This document shows, piece after piece, positions 1 through 5,599 of a stretch of 5,599 nt of DNA. Made by a program: the position numbers and the translations under genes. The DNA comes from Bacillota bacterium (GTDB lineage Bacteria; Bacillota; Clostridia; Peptostreptococcales; Anaerovoracaceae). The DNA lies in assembly GCA_017534025.1 (NCBI GenBank), contig JAFWDF010000106.1, forward strand, positions 1-5,599, given 5' to 3'. Within the stretch, counting starts at the first letter, position 1. The number at the start of each line of letters is the position of its first letter. The notes below the pieces were generated by a model. That model ran no database searches, was not told the origin of the DNA, and saw nothing but the letters and a program-made list of their open reading frames with translations.

Positions 1-582
1 GAAGACTGCAGCCGTTCCTTTGAAGAACTGAAAACCAATCTGGACACGCTGGGCCTGTCATATGTGGTGGATCCGAAAATTGTGCGCGGCCTGGATTATT
101 ATACAAAAACAGCGTTTGAAATTGTGACCAATACCATCGGCGCCCAGGGAACCGTCTGCGGCGGCGGCCGGTACGACGGCCTGGTGGAACAGATCGGCGG
201 CCCGGCGACACCGGGCATCGGCTTCGGTTTGGGCATCGAACGGCTGATGATTGTCATGGAAGCGACCGGTGCTTTCATGCCGGAAAATCCTGCTCCGGAC
301 GTACTGGTGGCTTATCTCGGCGACCGGGGAAGAATGTATGCCCAGAAGCTGGTTCACGATCTCCGGAAGCAGGGGCTGTTTGCCATGCTGGATGTGGCAG
401 GAAGAAATCTGAAGGGGCAGTTCAAATATGCAGACCGGATCCGCGCGAATTATACTCACGTGATCGGGGACGATGAAATCGACAGCGGGGAACTGACCCT
501 GAAAAATATGAAAACATCGGAACAGACCAGTATCCATGTGGAAGAACTGGCGGAAATACTGAAACAGGCTGCACAGGAATAA
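1..582 (+). CDS. hisS: Histidyl-tRNA synthetase, C-terminal part (5' end outside window)
   Basis: This class II synthetase charges tRNA-His with histidine in the cytoplasm, using ATP. The frame is open from base 1 and ends at TAA 580-582, giving 193 residues. HisRS is usually about 420 residues, so roughly the N-terminal half, including motifs 1 and 2, lies upstream. In fragment numbering the first histidine signature RGLDYY is at 29-34, the second, GGRYDGL, at 55-61, and class II motif 3 (GIGFGLGIER) at 72-81. The last 90 or so residues form the anticodon-binding domain, including GRNLKGQFKYADRI and a typical VIGDDEIDSGELTLKNMKT strand-helix region. All recognisable catalytic residues in the visible part are intact. 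The next gene, aspS, follows after 28 nt in the same direction, the common hisS-aspS pairing of Bacillota. HisZ, the synthetase-like regulator of ATP phosphoribosyltransferase, is unlikely because both histidine signatures and the anticodon domain are well kept. Confidence 0.97.
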   Translation, partial: EDCSRSFEELKTNLDTLGLSYVVDPKIVRGLDYYTKTAFEIVTNTIGAQGTVCGGGRYDGLVEQIGGPATPGIGFGLGIERLMIVMEATGAFMPENPAPDVLVAYLGDRGRMYAQKLVHDLRKQGLFAMLDVAGRNLKGQFKYADRIRANYTHVIGDDEIDSGELTLKNMKTSEQTSIHVEELAEILKQAAQE

Positions 583-610
583 AGCGGCAATATGGAAGAA
601 GGGAATTTGA

Positions 611-2386
611 ATGAGACAGGTTTTTAAAAGAACCGTCAGATGCGGTGAACTGCGGATCGAAAACGCGGGCGAGGAAGTGGTGCTGAACGGATGGGTCGCA
701 AAAAAGAGGAATCTGGGAAGTCTGATTTTCTGTGATCTTAGAGACCGGAGCGGCATCACGCAGATCGTCTTTGACGATACAACGGAACAGTCCCTGTTTG
801 AGATGGCAGATACTTTGAAATCGGAGTATGTCATCGGGGTGAAGGGGATTGTCACGGAACGGGAATCCAAAAACAGCAAGCTTCCGACCGGTGATATCGA
901 AGTCCTCGTAAAAGAACTGAAAATATATTCGGGAGCGGAAACGCCTCCGATTTATATCAAGGACGACGACAATGCAGACGAGAACCTCCGTCTGCGCTAC
1001 CGGTATCTGGACCTGCGCAAATCGCAGATGCAGCGGAATCTGGAATTCCGTCACAAGGTAGCCATGTCGGCCCGAAATTTCTTCGCCGGAGAAGGCTTTC
1101 TGGAGATTGAAACGCCGACCCTCTGCAAACCGACGCCGGAAGGCGCCCGGGACTATCTGATTCCGAGCAGAGTAAACCACGGCAGATATTATGCACTGCC
1201 TCAGTCACCGCAGATCTACAAGCAGCTACTGATGCTGTCCGGCTGCGACCGGTATTTCCAGATTGCCAGATGCTACCGGGATGAGGATCTCCGGGCTGAC
1301 CGGCAGCCGGAATTTACACAGATCGACATGGAACTGTCCTTTGTGGAACCGGAAGATATCATGGAGATTCAGGAACGCTTCCTGAAGACTCTGTTCCGGG
1401 AAACGCTGGGGGTGGAGCTGGAAACGCCATTCCTGCAGCTTCCGTATGATGAGGCCATGAACCGGTTCGGCAGCGATAAACCGGACACCCGTTTCGGTTT
1501 TGAGTTGAAGGATCTCAGCGAGATCGTCAGGGGCTGCGGATTCAAGGTATTCACATCCGCTCTGGAGAACGGCGGCGTAGTCAAAGCCATTAACATTAAC
1601 GGCGGTGCGGATCAGTTCAGCTGCAAGGAGATTGACAAACTGGCAGAAAGCGCGAAATCCTACGGTGCCAAAGGGCTTGCCTGGATGAAGGTGACGGCGG
1701 ACGGTGTGACTTCTCCGATTGCAAAATTCTTTGATGAGGAGACCACGCAGGCTATTCTGGAAAAGATGGAAGCTGCAGCAGGCGATCTGATTCTGTTCGG
1801 ATCGGATACGTACAAGATTGTGAGCGATACGCTGGGATTCCTGCGCAGACATATTGCGGGACGCATGGGCCTGCTGGATGATTCGAAATTCAATTTCCTC
1901 TGGGTCACCGACTTCCCGATGTTTGAATACAGTGAAGAGGAAGACCGTTATGTAGCAATGCATCATCCGTTCACCATGCCGAAGGAAGAAGATCTGGACA
2001 AGCTGGAAACTGATCCGGGTGCTGTACGGGCCAAGGCTTATGATATCGTTCTGAACGGTGTGGAAGCCGGCGGCGGCAGTATTCGAATCCACGACAGCGA
2101 AGTACAGAAAAGAGTATTCCGCGCGCTGAAGCTGAGCGATCAGGAAGTCCGGGACAAATTCGGCTTCCTCCTGGATGCCTTCCGCTACGGCACGCCGCCG
2201 CACGGCGGACTGGCCTACGGCATGGACCGTCTGGTCATGATCATGCTGGGTGCTTCCAGCATCCGGGAAGTCATCGCCTTCCCGAAGAACCAGAATGCCC
2301 AGTGCCTCATGTCCGGCGCACCGGGGCTGATCGATCAGAGCCAGCTGGATGAACTGGCGATTATGAATGTTAAAGAAGAGGAGTAG
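611..2386 (+). CDS. aspS: Aspartyl-tRNA synthetase, complete, bacterial type
   Basis: This enzyme activates aspartate with ATP and loads it on tRNA-Asp. The 591 residues match the usual length of bacterial AspRS (about 590). Domains in order are an N-terminal OB-fold for anticodon binding (about 1-105), the class II core with motif 1 around 157-171, the flipping loop TPEGARDYL near 175-183, substrate-loop QSPQ at 198-201, motif 2 at 216-235 (FQIARCYRDEDLRADRQPEF), the bacterial GAD insertion (about 300-415), and motif 3 at 531-547 (HGGLAYGMDRLVMIMLG). The start is supported by a purine-rich GGAAGAAGGG at 594-603, 7 nt before the ATG, and by alignment of MRQVFKRTVRCGEL with the usual AspRS N-terminus. 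Leu35, in RNLGSLIF, sits where tRNA-Asn-accepting, non-discriminating bacterial AspRS tends to carry His. I therefore infer a discriminating enzyme. The gene lies 28 nt after hisS and is probably co-transcribed with it. Confidence 0.98.
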   Translation: MRQVFKRTVRCGELRIENAGEEVVLNGWVAKKRNLGSLIFCDLRDRSGITQIVFDDTTEQSLFEMADTLKSEYVIGVKGIVTERESKNSKLPTGDIEVLVKELKIYSGAETPPIYIKDDDNADENLRLRYRYLDLRKSQMQRNLEFRHKVAMSARNFFAGEGFLEIETPTLCKPTPEGARDYLIPSRVNHGRYYALPQSPQIYKQLLMLSGCDRYFQIARCYRDEDLRADRQPEFTQIDMELSFVEPEDIMEIQERFLKTLFRETLGVELETPFLQLPYDEAMNRFGSDKPDTRFGFELKDLSEIVRGCGFKVFTSALENGGVVKAININGGADQFSCKEIDKLAESAKSYGAKGLAWMKVTADGVTSPIAKFFDEETTQAILEKMEAAAGDLILFGSDTYKIVSDTLGFLRRHIAGRMGLLDDSKFNFLWVTDFPMFEYSEEEDRYVAMHHPFTMPKEEDLDKLETDPGAVRAKAYDIVLNGVEAGGGSIRIHDSEVQKRVFRALKLSDQEVRDKFGFLLDAFRYGTPPHGGLAYGMDRLVMIMLGASSIREVIAFPKNQNAQCLMSGAPGLIDQSQLDELAIMNVKEEE

Positions 2387-2406
2387 GAAAATGCATTCTC
2401 CTTTTT
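2375..2406 (+). terminator. Weak hairpin with T-run at the aspS-nadD junction (possible attenuator)
   Basis: AGGAG at 2379-2383, in the last codons of aspS, can pair with CTCCT at 2398-2402. The stem can be stretched by A-T and G-T pairs into a run of five T residues (2402-2406). A second fold, GGA 2386-2388 with TCC 2399-2401 around AATGCATT, competes for the same T-run. The first stem has a 14-nt loop and the second has an A-C mismatch, so neither is a strong intrinsic terminator. At best it would reduce read-through between the synthetase genes and nadD. It may also be chance. Confidence 0.25.
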
Positions 2407-2452
2407 ATTGCATAATCCTGGAAGCAGGAACAATCAATAGAGGTACTGATCC

Positions 2453-3055
2453 ATGAAAATCGGAGTGTTCGGAGGATCCTTCAACCCCATCCACAACAGC
2501 CATCTGGCGCTGGCGGAATACGCCACCGATGAAGCCGGCCTGGACTATACCATTATCATTCCCGCCTACGAATCCCCTTTTAAACTGGGTACAGGCGGAC
2601 CGGAGGCCATGCATCATTTCCGGATGGCGGAGCTGGCTGTGGCTGGCAACAGGCGGCTGGCAGTATCCGACCGGGAAGTGACGAAGACGGAAACTTCCTT
2701 TACGGTGGATACGCTGCGGGAACTGCAGGAGGAACATCCGGGAGACAGACTGTACTTTATCATCGGTACGGATTCCTTTTATGAAATAGAACGATGGAAA
2801 GGTGCGGAGGAACTTCTCGGCAGCTACGGCTTTGTGGTAGGACACCGTCCCGGCTATGAGAATGAAAAGCTGGATGCGTTTGCGGAGGCAATCCGCGGGA
2901 AATACCATGCGGAAGTAGTTTTGGCTGATATACCGCAGCTGGAAATTTCGTCCACCGACATCCGGAGAAGGATCAGAGAGGGAAAAAGCATCCGGTATCT
3001 TGTACCGGACGCAGTAAGAGATTATATTAATGAAAACGGGCTTTACCGTGATTGA
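2453..3055 (+). CDS. nadD: Nicotinate-nucleotide adenylyltransferase
   Basis: NadD joins ATP and nicotinate mononucleotide to give nicotinate adenine dinucleotide, the step before NAD synthetase in the shared end of the NAD pathway. The 200 residues fit the family (about 190-215). The nucleotidyltransferase signature GGSFNPIHNSHL spans 7-18, with both histidines of the HxGH motif kept (H14, H17) but Ser16 where Gly is usual. The substrate loop that often reads PPHK is SPFK at 41-44. IIGTDSF at 103-109 matches the usual IIGAD segment, and the C-terminal ATP-binding motif SSTDIRRRI is at 166-174, followed by YLVPDAVRDYINENGLY, a typical NadD ending. The start is supported by AGAGG at 2439-2443, 9 nt before the ATG, and by the signature falling at the expected distance from it. 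The gap of 66 nt from aspS is the largest in the window. Downstream, the YqeK-RsfS gene follows after 17 nt, as yqeK and rsfS follow nadD in Bacillus. CoaD is excluded by the NadD-type C-terminus and length. Confidence 0.95.
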   Translation: MKIGVFGGSFNPIHNSHLALAEYATDEAGLDYTIIIPAYESPFKLGTGGPEAMHHFRMAELAVAGNRRLAVSDREVTKTETSFTVDTLRELQEEHPGDRLYFIIGTDSFYEIERWKGAEELLGSYGFVVGHRPGYENEKLDAFAEAIRGKYHAEVVLADIPQLEISSTDIRRRIREGKSIRYLVPDAVRDYINENGLYRD

Positions 3056-3060
3056 AGGAG
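3055..3060 (+). promoter_or_regulatory. Ribosome binding site of yqeK-rsfS, overlapping the nadD stop
   Basis: AAGGAG, a strong Shine-Dalgarno match, shares its first A with the TGA stop of nadD (3053-3055). It lies 12 nt before the ATG at 3073, longer than the usual 6-9 nt. The start is still secure, because an in-frame TAA at 3061-3063 blocks any earlier start and there is no alternative ATG, GTG or TTG between. The overlap suggests that translation of the gene is linked to termination on nadD. Confidence 0.75.
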
Positions 3061-3072
3061 TAATCATTATTT

Positions 3073-3996
3073 ATGGATAAGGAATTCATTCGGGAACTGG
3101 AACGATATATCCGGGTCAGACTGACCGAAAAAAGATACCGGCATACCGAGGGCGTCATCGCCACAGCTGTGGAGCTGGCGAAACGGTATGGCGCGGATGA
3201 AGAAAAAACCTACATTGCGGCTTTGTTTCATGACGCCTGCAAGAATCTGGACAGCGATGAGATGAATATGCTGGTGGAGGAATACGGGATCGGAGAGGTA
3301 TATATTGACAAGCCGCAGCTGGCACACAGCAAACTGGCGGCAAAAATCCTGGAGGACCGTTTCGGCGTCACGGATGAAGACATCCTCAATGCGGTGAGCT
3401 TCCATACCACCGGACGGGAAAACATGTCTCTGCTGGAAAAGATTATTTTTGTTGCCGACGCGGTGGAACCGAACCGGACCTATCCGGAGGCGGAGGAACT
3501 GAATCGCCTGGCTTTCCAGGATCTGGACCAGGCGGGGTACGAAATCGCCGACCGGTCCATTAAACGCGTAAGAAACCAGGGCATGTTCCTGGATGAAGAT
3601 ACCGTAAAGGCAAGGGACTGGTTTGCGGAGCTTCTGCAGGACAACTCACTGGAAAACAGCCGCAATTTTGCAGTATATGCCGCCAATATCATTGATGGTA
3701 AGAAAGGATCGGACATCGTGGTAATCGATGTGGCGGAGAAATCCTCTTTTGCGGATTATCTGATTATCGCTACCGGCGGCACGATCCGCCAGACGGATGC
3801 CATCGCTGATTACATTGAAGAACGGGCGGAACTGCAGAACCGGTTTACACGCAGGATTGAAGGGAAGAACGGCTCCGGCTGGACGCTGATGGATTACGGC
3901 GACGTGATCGTCAACCTCTTCGTACCGGAAATGCGTGAGAAATATGATCTTGAAACCATTTGGAGCGACTGCGATAGAATAGACTGGGAGGCTTAA
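3073..3996 (+). CDS. yqeK-rsfS: Fused YqeK HD-domain Ap4A hydrolase and ribosomal silencing factor RsfS
   Basis: One 307-residue frame carries two proteins that are usually separate. Residues 1 to about 188 match YqeK, an HD-superfamily metal-dependent hydrolase known to split diadenosine tetraphosphate symmetrically into two ADP. The metal ligands are visible as H24 (RHTEGV), H53-D54 (LFHDACKN), H85 (LAHSKLA), H111 (FHTTGRENMSLLEK) and D129 (FVADAVEPNR). Residues from about 194 to 307 match RsfS (YqeL, Iojap, DUF143), which binds ribosomal protein L14 on the 50S subunit and blocks joining to 30S. Recognisable parts are DIVVIDVAEKSSFADYLIIATG (214-235), RQTDAIADYIEE (239-250), IEGKNGSGWTLMDYGDVIVNLF (262-283) and YDLETIWSD (291-299). 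Asn281 replaces a His common at that site. In Bacillus the order nadD-yqeK-rsfS has separate genes of about 186 and 118 codons, so the length fits their sum. No ATG, GTG or TTG occurs in frame at the junction, so RsfS cannot easily be made alone. Each half is confidently assigned; joint function is inference. Confidence 0.93.
   Translation: MDKEFIRELERYIRVRLTEKRYRHTEGVIATAVELAKRYGADEEKTYIAALFHDACKNLDSDEMNMLVEEYGIGEVYIDKPQLAHSKLAAKILEDRFGVTDEDILNAVSFHTTGRENMSLLEKIIFVADAVEPNRTYPEAEELNRLAFQDLDQAGYEIADRSIKRVRNQGMFLDEDTVKARDWFAELLQDNSLENSRNFAVYAANIIDGKKGSDIVVIDVAEKSSFADYLIIATGGTIRQTDAIADYIEERAELQNRFTRRIEGKNGSGWTLMDYGDVIVNLFVPEMREKYDLETIWSDCDRIDWEA
3986..3991 (+). promoter_or_regulatory. Ribosome binding site of leuS inside the end of yqeK-rsfS
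   Basis: GGGAGG lies within the last codons of the fusion gene, 10 nt before the leuS ATG at 4002. It fixes that start, since only 5 nt separate the two genes. Ribosomes finishing yqeK-rsfS pass over it, so translational coupling is likely. It also shows that leuS has no leader of its own here. Confidence 0.8.
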
Positions 3997-4001
3997 AAAC
4001 A

Positions 4002-5599
4002 ATGTCTGAGAGATATGATTTTCGCGCCATCGAAGGAAAATGGCAGAAGTACTGGGCAGAAAACAATGTGTTCCATACGGAGGAAAAACCGGATAAGGAA
4101 AAGTATTATGTGCTGGAAATGTTTCCGTATCCGTCCGGTAAGCTTCACATGGGACATGTAAGAAACTATTCCATCGGCGATGTGACCGCCAGATACATGA
4201 CGATGAAGGGGTATAATGTGCTTCATCCGATGGGCTGGGATTCCTTCGGCCTTCCGGCGGAGAACGCGGCCATTAAGAACGGCATCCGTCCGGATATCTG
4301 GACCCATGACAATATTGAGGAAATGAGAGAACAGCTCAATGCGCTCGGGCTCAGCTACGACTGGGACCGGGAAGTCATGACCTGCCGGGAGGATTATTAC
4401 CGCTGGACGCAGTGGCTCTTTATTCAGTTCTTCAACAAGGGGCTGGCATATAAGAAAAAGAATCCGGTGAACTGGTGTCCGTCCTGCCAGACGGTACTGG
4501 CCAACGAACAGGTTGTGGACGGGGTCTGCGAACGCTGCAAAACACCGGTCGGGAAAAAGGATCTGTCCCAGTGGTACCTGAAGATTACGGACTACGCGCA
4601 GAGACTGCTGGATGATCTGGAAAAACTGCCGGGCTGGCCGGACAAGGTCAAGCTGATGCAGAAGAACTGGATCGGCCGCAGCGAAGGGGCGGAGGTAGAT
4701 TTCGAGATCGAAGGTTTTGATCAGAAACTGCGTATCTTCACGACCAGACCGGACACGATTTTCGGCGTGACCTGTATGATTCTGTCTCCGGAGCATCCGT
4801 TTGTAAAGGAACTGGTGGCACCGGAATGCCAGGCGGAAGTGGATGCGTTCATGGACAAGCTGCAGTATCTCAGTGATATTGACAGAAGCTCCACCACGCT
4901 GGAAAAAGAAGGCTGCTTCATCGGCCGTTATGCCGTCAATCCGCTGACCGGCGGCAAAGTGCCTGTATATATTGCCAATTATGTCATGATGGACTACGGT
5001 ACCGGCGCCATCATGGTTGTGCCGGCGCACGACCAGCGTGACTTTGAATTTGCGAAAAAGTACGGTATTGATATCGTTCCGGTTGTGGATCCTGAGGATC
5101 CGGCCATTGATCTGAACAATCTGGAAGCTGCGTTTGTCGCAGAAGGCACGATGATCAATTCCGGTCAGTTCAACGGGATGAACAACAAGGAAGCGATTCA
5201 GAAGATCACGGAATATATTGAAGAGCAGGGGCTGGGCAGCAGTTCGGTTAATTTCCGCCTGCGCGACTGGCTGATTTCCAGACAGAGATACTGGGGTGTG
5301 CCGATTCCGATCATTCACTGTGAGGAATGCGGTTATGTTGCGGAGAAAGAGGAGAATCTGCCGATTCTGCTTCCGACGGACGTTGAGTTTACCGGAAAAG
5401 GACAGTCTCCGCTGACTACCAGTAAGTCCTTTGCAGATGTAACCTGCCCGGTCTGCGGCAAAAAAGCGGAGCGGGAAATGGATACCATGGATACCTTCGT
5501 GGATTCCTCCTGGTATTTCCTGCGTTATGCCGACGCGAAGAATGAAGAGGAACCGTTCTCCCGGGAGAAAGCGGATTACTGGATGAATGTTGACCAGTA
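4002..5599 (+). CDS. leuS: Leucyl-tRNA synthetase, N-terminal 532 residues (3' end outside window)
   Basis: LeuRS is a class I synthetase that charges tRNA-Leu and hydrolyses mischarged products in a separate editing site. Bacterial LeuRS is about 800-880 residues, so roughly two thirds is visible, and the frame stays open to the last base. The N-terminus YDFRAIEGKWQKYW is typical. The HIGH motif is HMGH at 49-52 within FPYPSGKLHMGHVRNYSIGD. A zinc ribbon has cysteines 159, 162, 176 and 179. The CP1 editing domain shows the threonine-rich TTRPDT at 247-252 and GTGAIMVVPAHDQRDFEFA, with the conserved editing aspartate at 347. The core resumes with RDWLISRQRYWGVPIP from about 421, and a second four-cysteine cluster (440, 443, 482, 485) precedes DTMDTFVDSSWYF at 494-506. 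The KMSKS loop and anticodon domain lie beyond the edge. The editing site looks intact. IleRS and ValRS are excluded by the position and type of the CP1 insert and by the NALGLSYDWDRE stretch. It follows yqeK-rsfS after 5 nt and is surely in the same transcript. Confidence 0.98.
   Translation, partial: MSERYDFRAIEGKWQKYWAENNVFHTEEKPDKEKYYVLEMFPYPSGKLHMGHVRNYSIGDVTARYMTMKGYNVLHPMGWDSFGLPAENAAIKNGIRPDIWTHDNIEEMREQLNALGLSYDWDREVMTCREDYYRWTQWLFIQFFNKGLAYKKKNPVNWCPSCQTVLANEQVVDGVCERCKTPVGKKDLSQWYLKITDYAQRLLDDLEKLPGWPDKVKLMQKNWIGRSEGAEVDFEIEGFDQKLRIFTTRPDTIFGVTCMILSPEHPFVKELVAPECQAEVDAFMDKLQYLSDIDRSSTTLEKEGCFIGRYAVNPLTGGKVPVYIANYVMMDYGTGAIMVVPAHDQRDFEFAKKYGIDIVPVVDPEDPAIDLNNLEAAFVAEGTMINSGQFNGMNNKEAIQKITEYIEEQGLGSSSVNFRLRDWLISRQRYWGVPIPIIHCEECGYVAEKEENLPILLPTDVEFTGKGQSPLTTSKSFADVTCPVCGKKAEREMDTMDTFVDSSWYFLRYADAKNEEEPFSREKADYWMNVDQ

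Noticed and set aside
592..627. A short frame (MEEGNLNETGF) spanning the aspS ribosome binding site and start.
   Set aside because: It has only 11 codons, no ribosome binding site of its own and overlaps the aspS start out of frame. Nothing supports translation or a leader-peptide role.
58..879. A 273-codon minus-strand frame across the end of hisS and the start of aspS.
   Set aside because: It runs over two well-identified plus-strand genes and their gap. The apparent hydrophobic stretches are reverse translations of acidic helices.
1226..2203. A 325-codon minus-strand frame inside aspS.
   Set aside because: It is the shadow of a complete AspRS, with low-complexity composition, no family features and no ribosome binding site that I could credit.
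2408..2437. A possible promoter for nadD, with TTGCAT as -35 and a -10 candidate near 2432.
   Set aside because: The best -10 hexamer at suitable spacing (AATCAA) matches only about half of the consensus, so this cannot be told from chance.
3580..3700. Possible frameshift or sequencing error creating a false YqeK-RsfS fusion.
   Set aside because: Both domains are in the same frame, codon use runs smoothly across the join, and no start codon in the other frames opens a better rsfS beginning. Reads would still be the final check.
5087..5101. A perfect 7-bp inverted repeat, GGATCCT-G-AGGATCC, in leuS.
   Set aside because: It encodes the VDPEDP turn in frame, has a 1-nt centre that cannot form a hairpin loop, and is explained by two Asp-Pro codon pairs.
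3993..5318. A 441-codon open frame on the minus strand opposite leuS.
   Set aside because: The plus strand encodes an unmistakable LeuRS. The minus-strand translation is rich in His, Arg and Phe, has no recognisable motif, and arises because plus-strand codons that would give minus-strand stops are rare here.

Overview
The window is a compact stretch of housekeeping genes, all on the + strand and all reading the same way. It looks like a Bacillota (Firmicutes) chromosome of middling GC content. The hisS-aspS pair and the nadD-yqeK-rsfS series are both arrangements familiar from that phylum. The nadD, yqeK and rsfS products also read most like Clostridia/Negativicutes/Bacilli versions. I cannot place the genus from sequence alone. 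I see no mobile element, RNA gene, CRISPR array or foreign-looking segment, and codon use looks even throughout.

Layout: (1) the 3' end of hisS, histidyl-tRNA synthetase, entering from the left edge and ending at 582; (2) after 28 nt, complete aspS, aspartyl-tRNA synthetase, 611-2386; (3) a 66-nt gap with a weak hairpin/T-run at its start, then nadD, nicotinate-nucleotide adenylyltransferase, 2453-3055; (4) after 17 nt, one 307-codon gene, 3073-3996, that joins a YqeK-type HD hydrolase to a ribosomal silencing factor RsfS; (5) after 5 nt, leuS, leucyl-tRNA synthetase, from 4002 off the right edge. More than 95% of the window is coding, and no gene-free stretch exceeds 66 nt.

The spacing suggests co-transcription, certainly from nadD to leuS and plausibly from hisS onward. 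The shared theme is translation and nucleotide economy. Three synthetases charge tRNAs. NadD makes the dinucleotide precursor of NAD. The YqeK domain is expected to destroy Ap4A, a by-product of aminoacyl-tRNA synthetases. RsfS holds back 50S subunits when nutrients are short.

The most interesting item is the YqeK-RsfS fusion, which puts an alarmone hydrolase and a ribosome-silencing factor in one polypeptide between synthetase genes. Lesser points are the Ser in place of Gly in the nucleotide-binding HxGH motif of NadD, and the absence of any space for a T-box leader directly before leuS. I found no convincing wholly new system; the region is mostly ordinary core genome.
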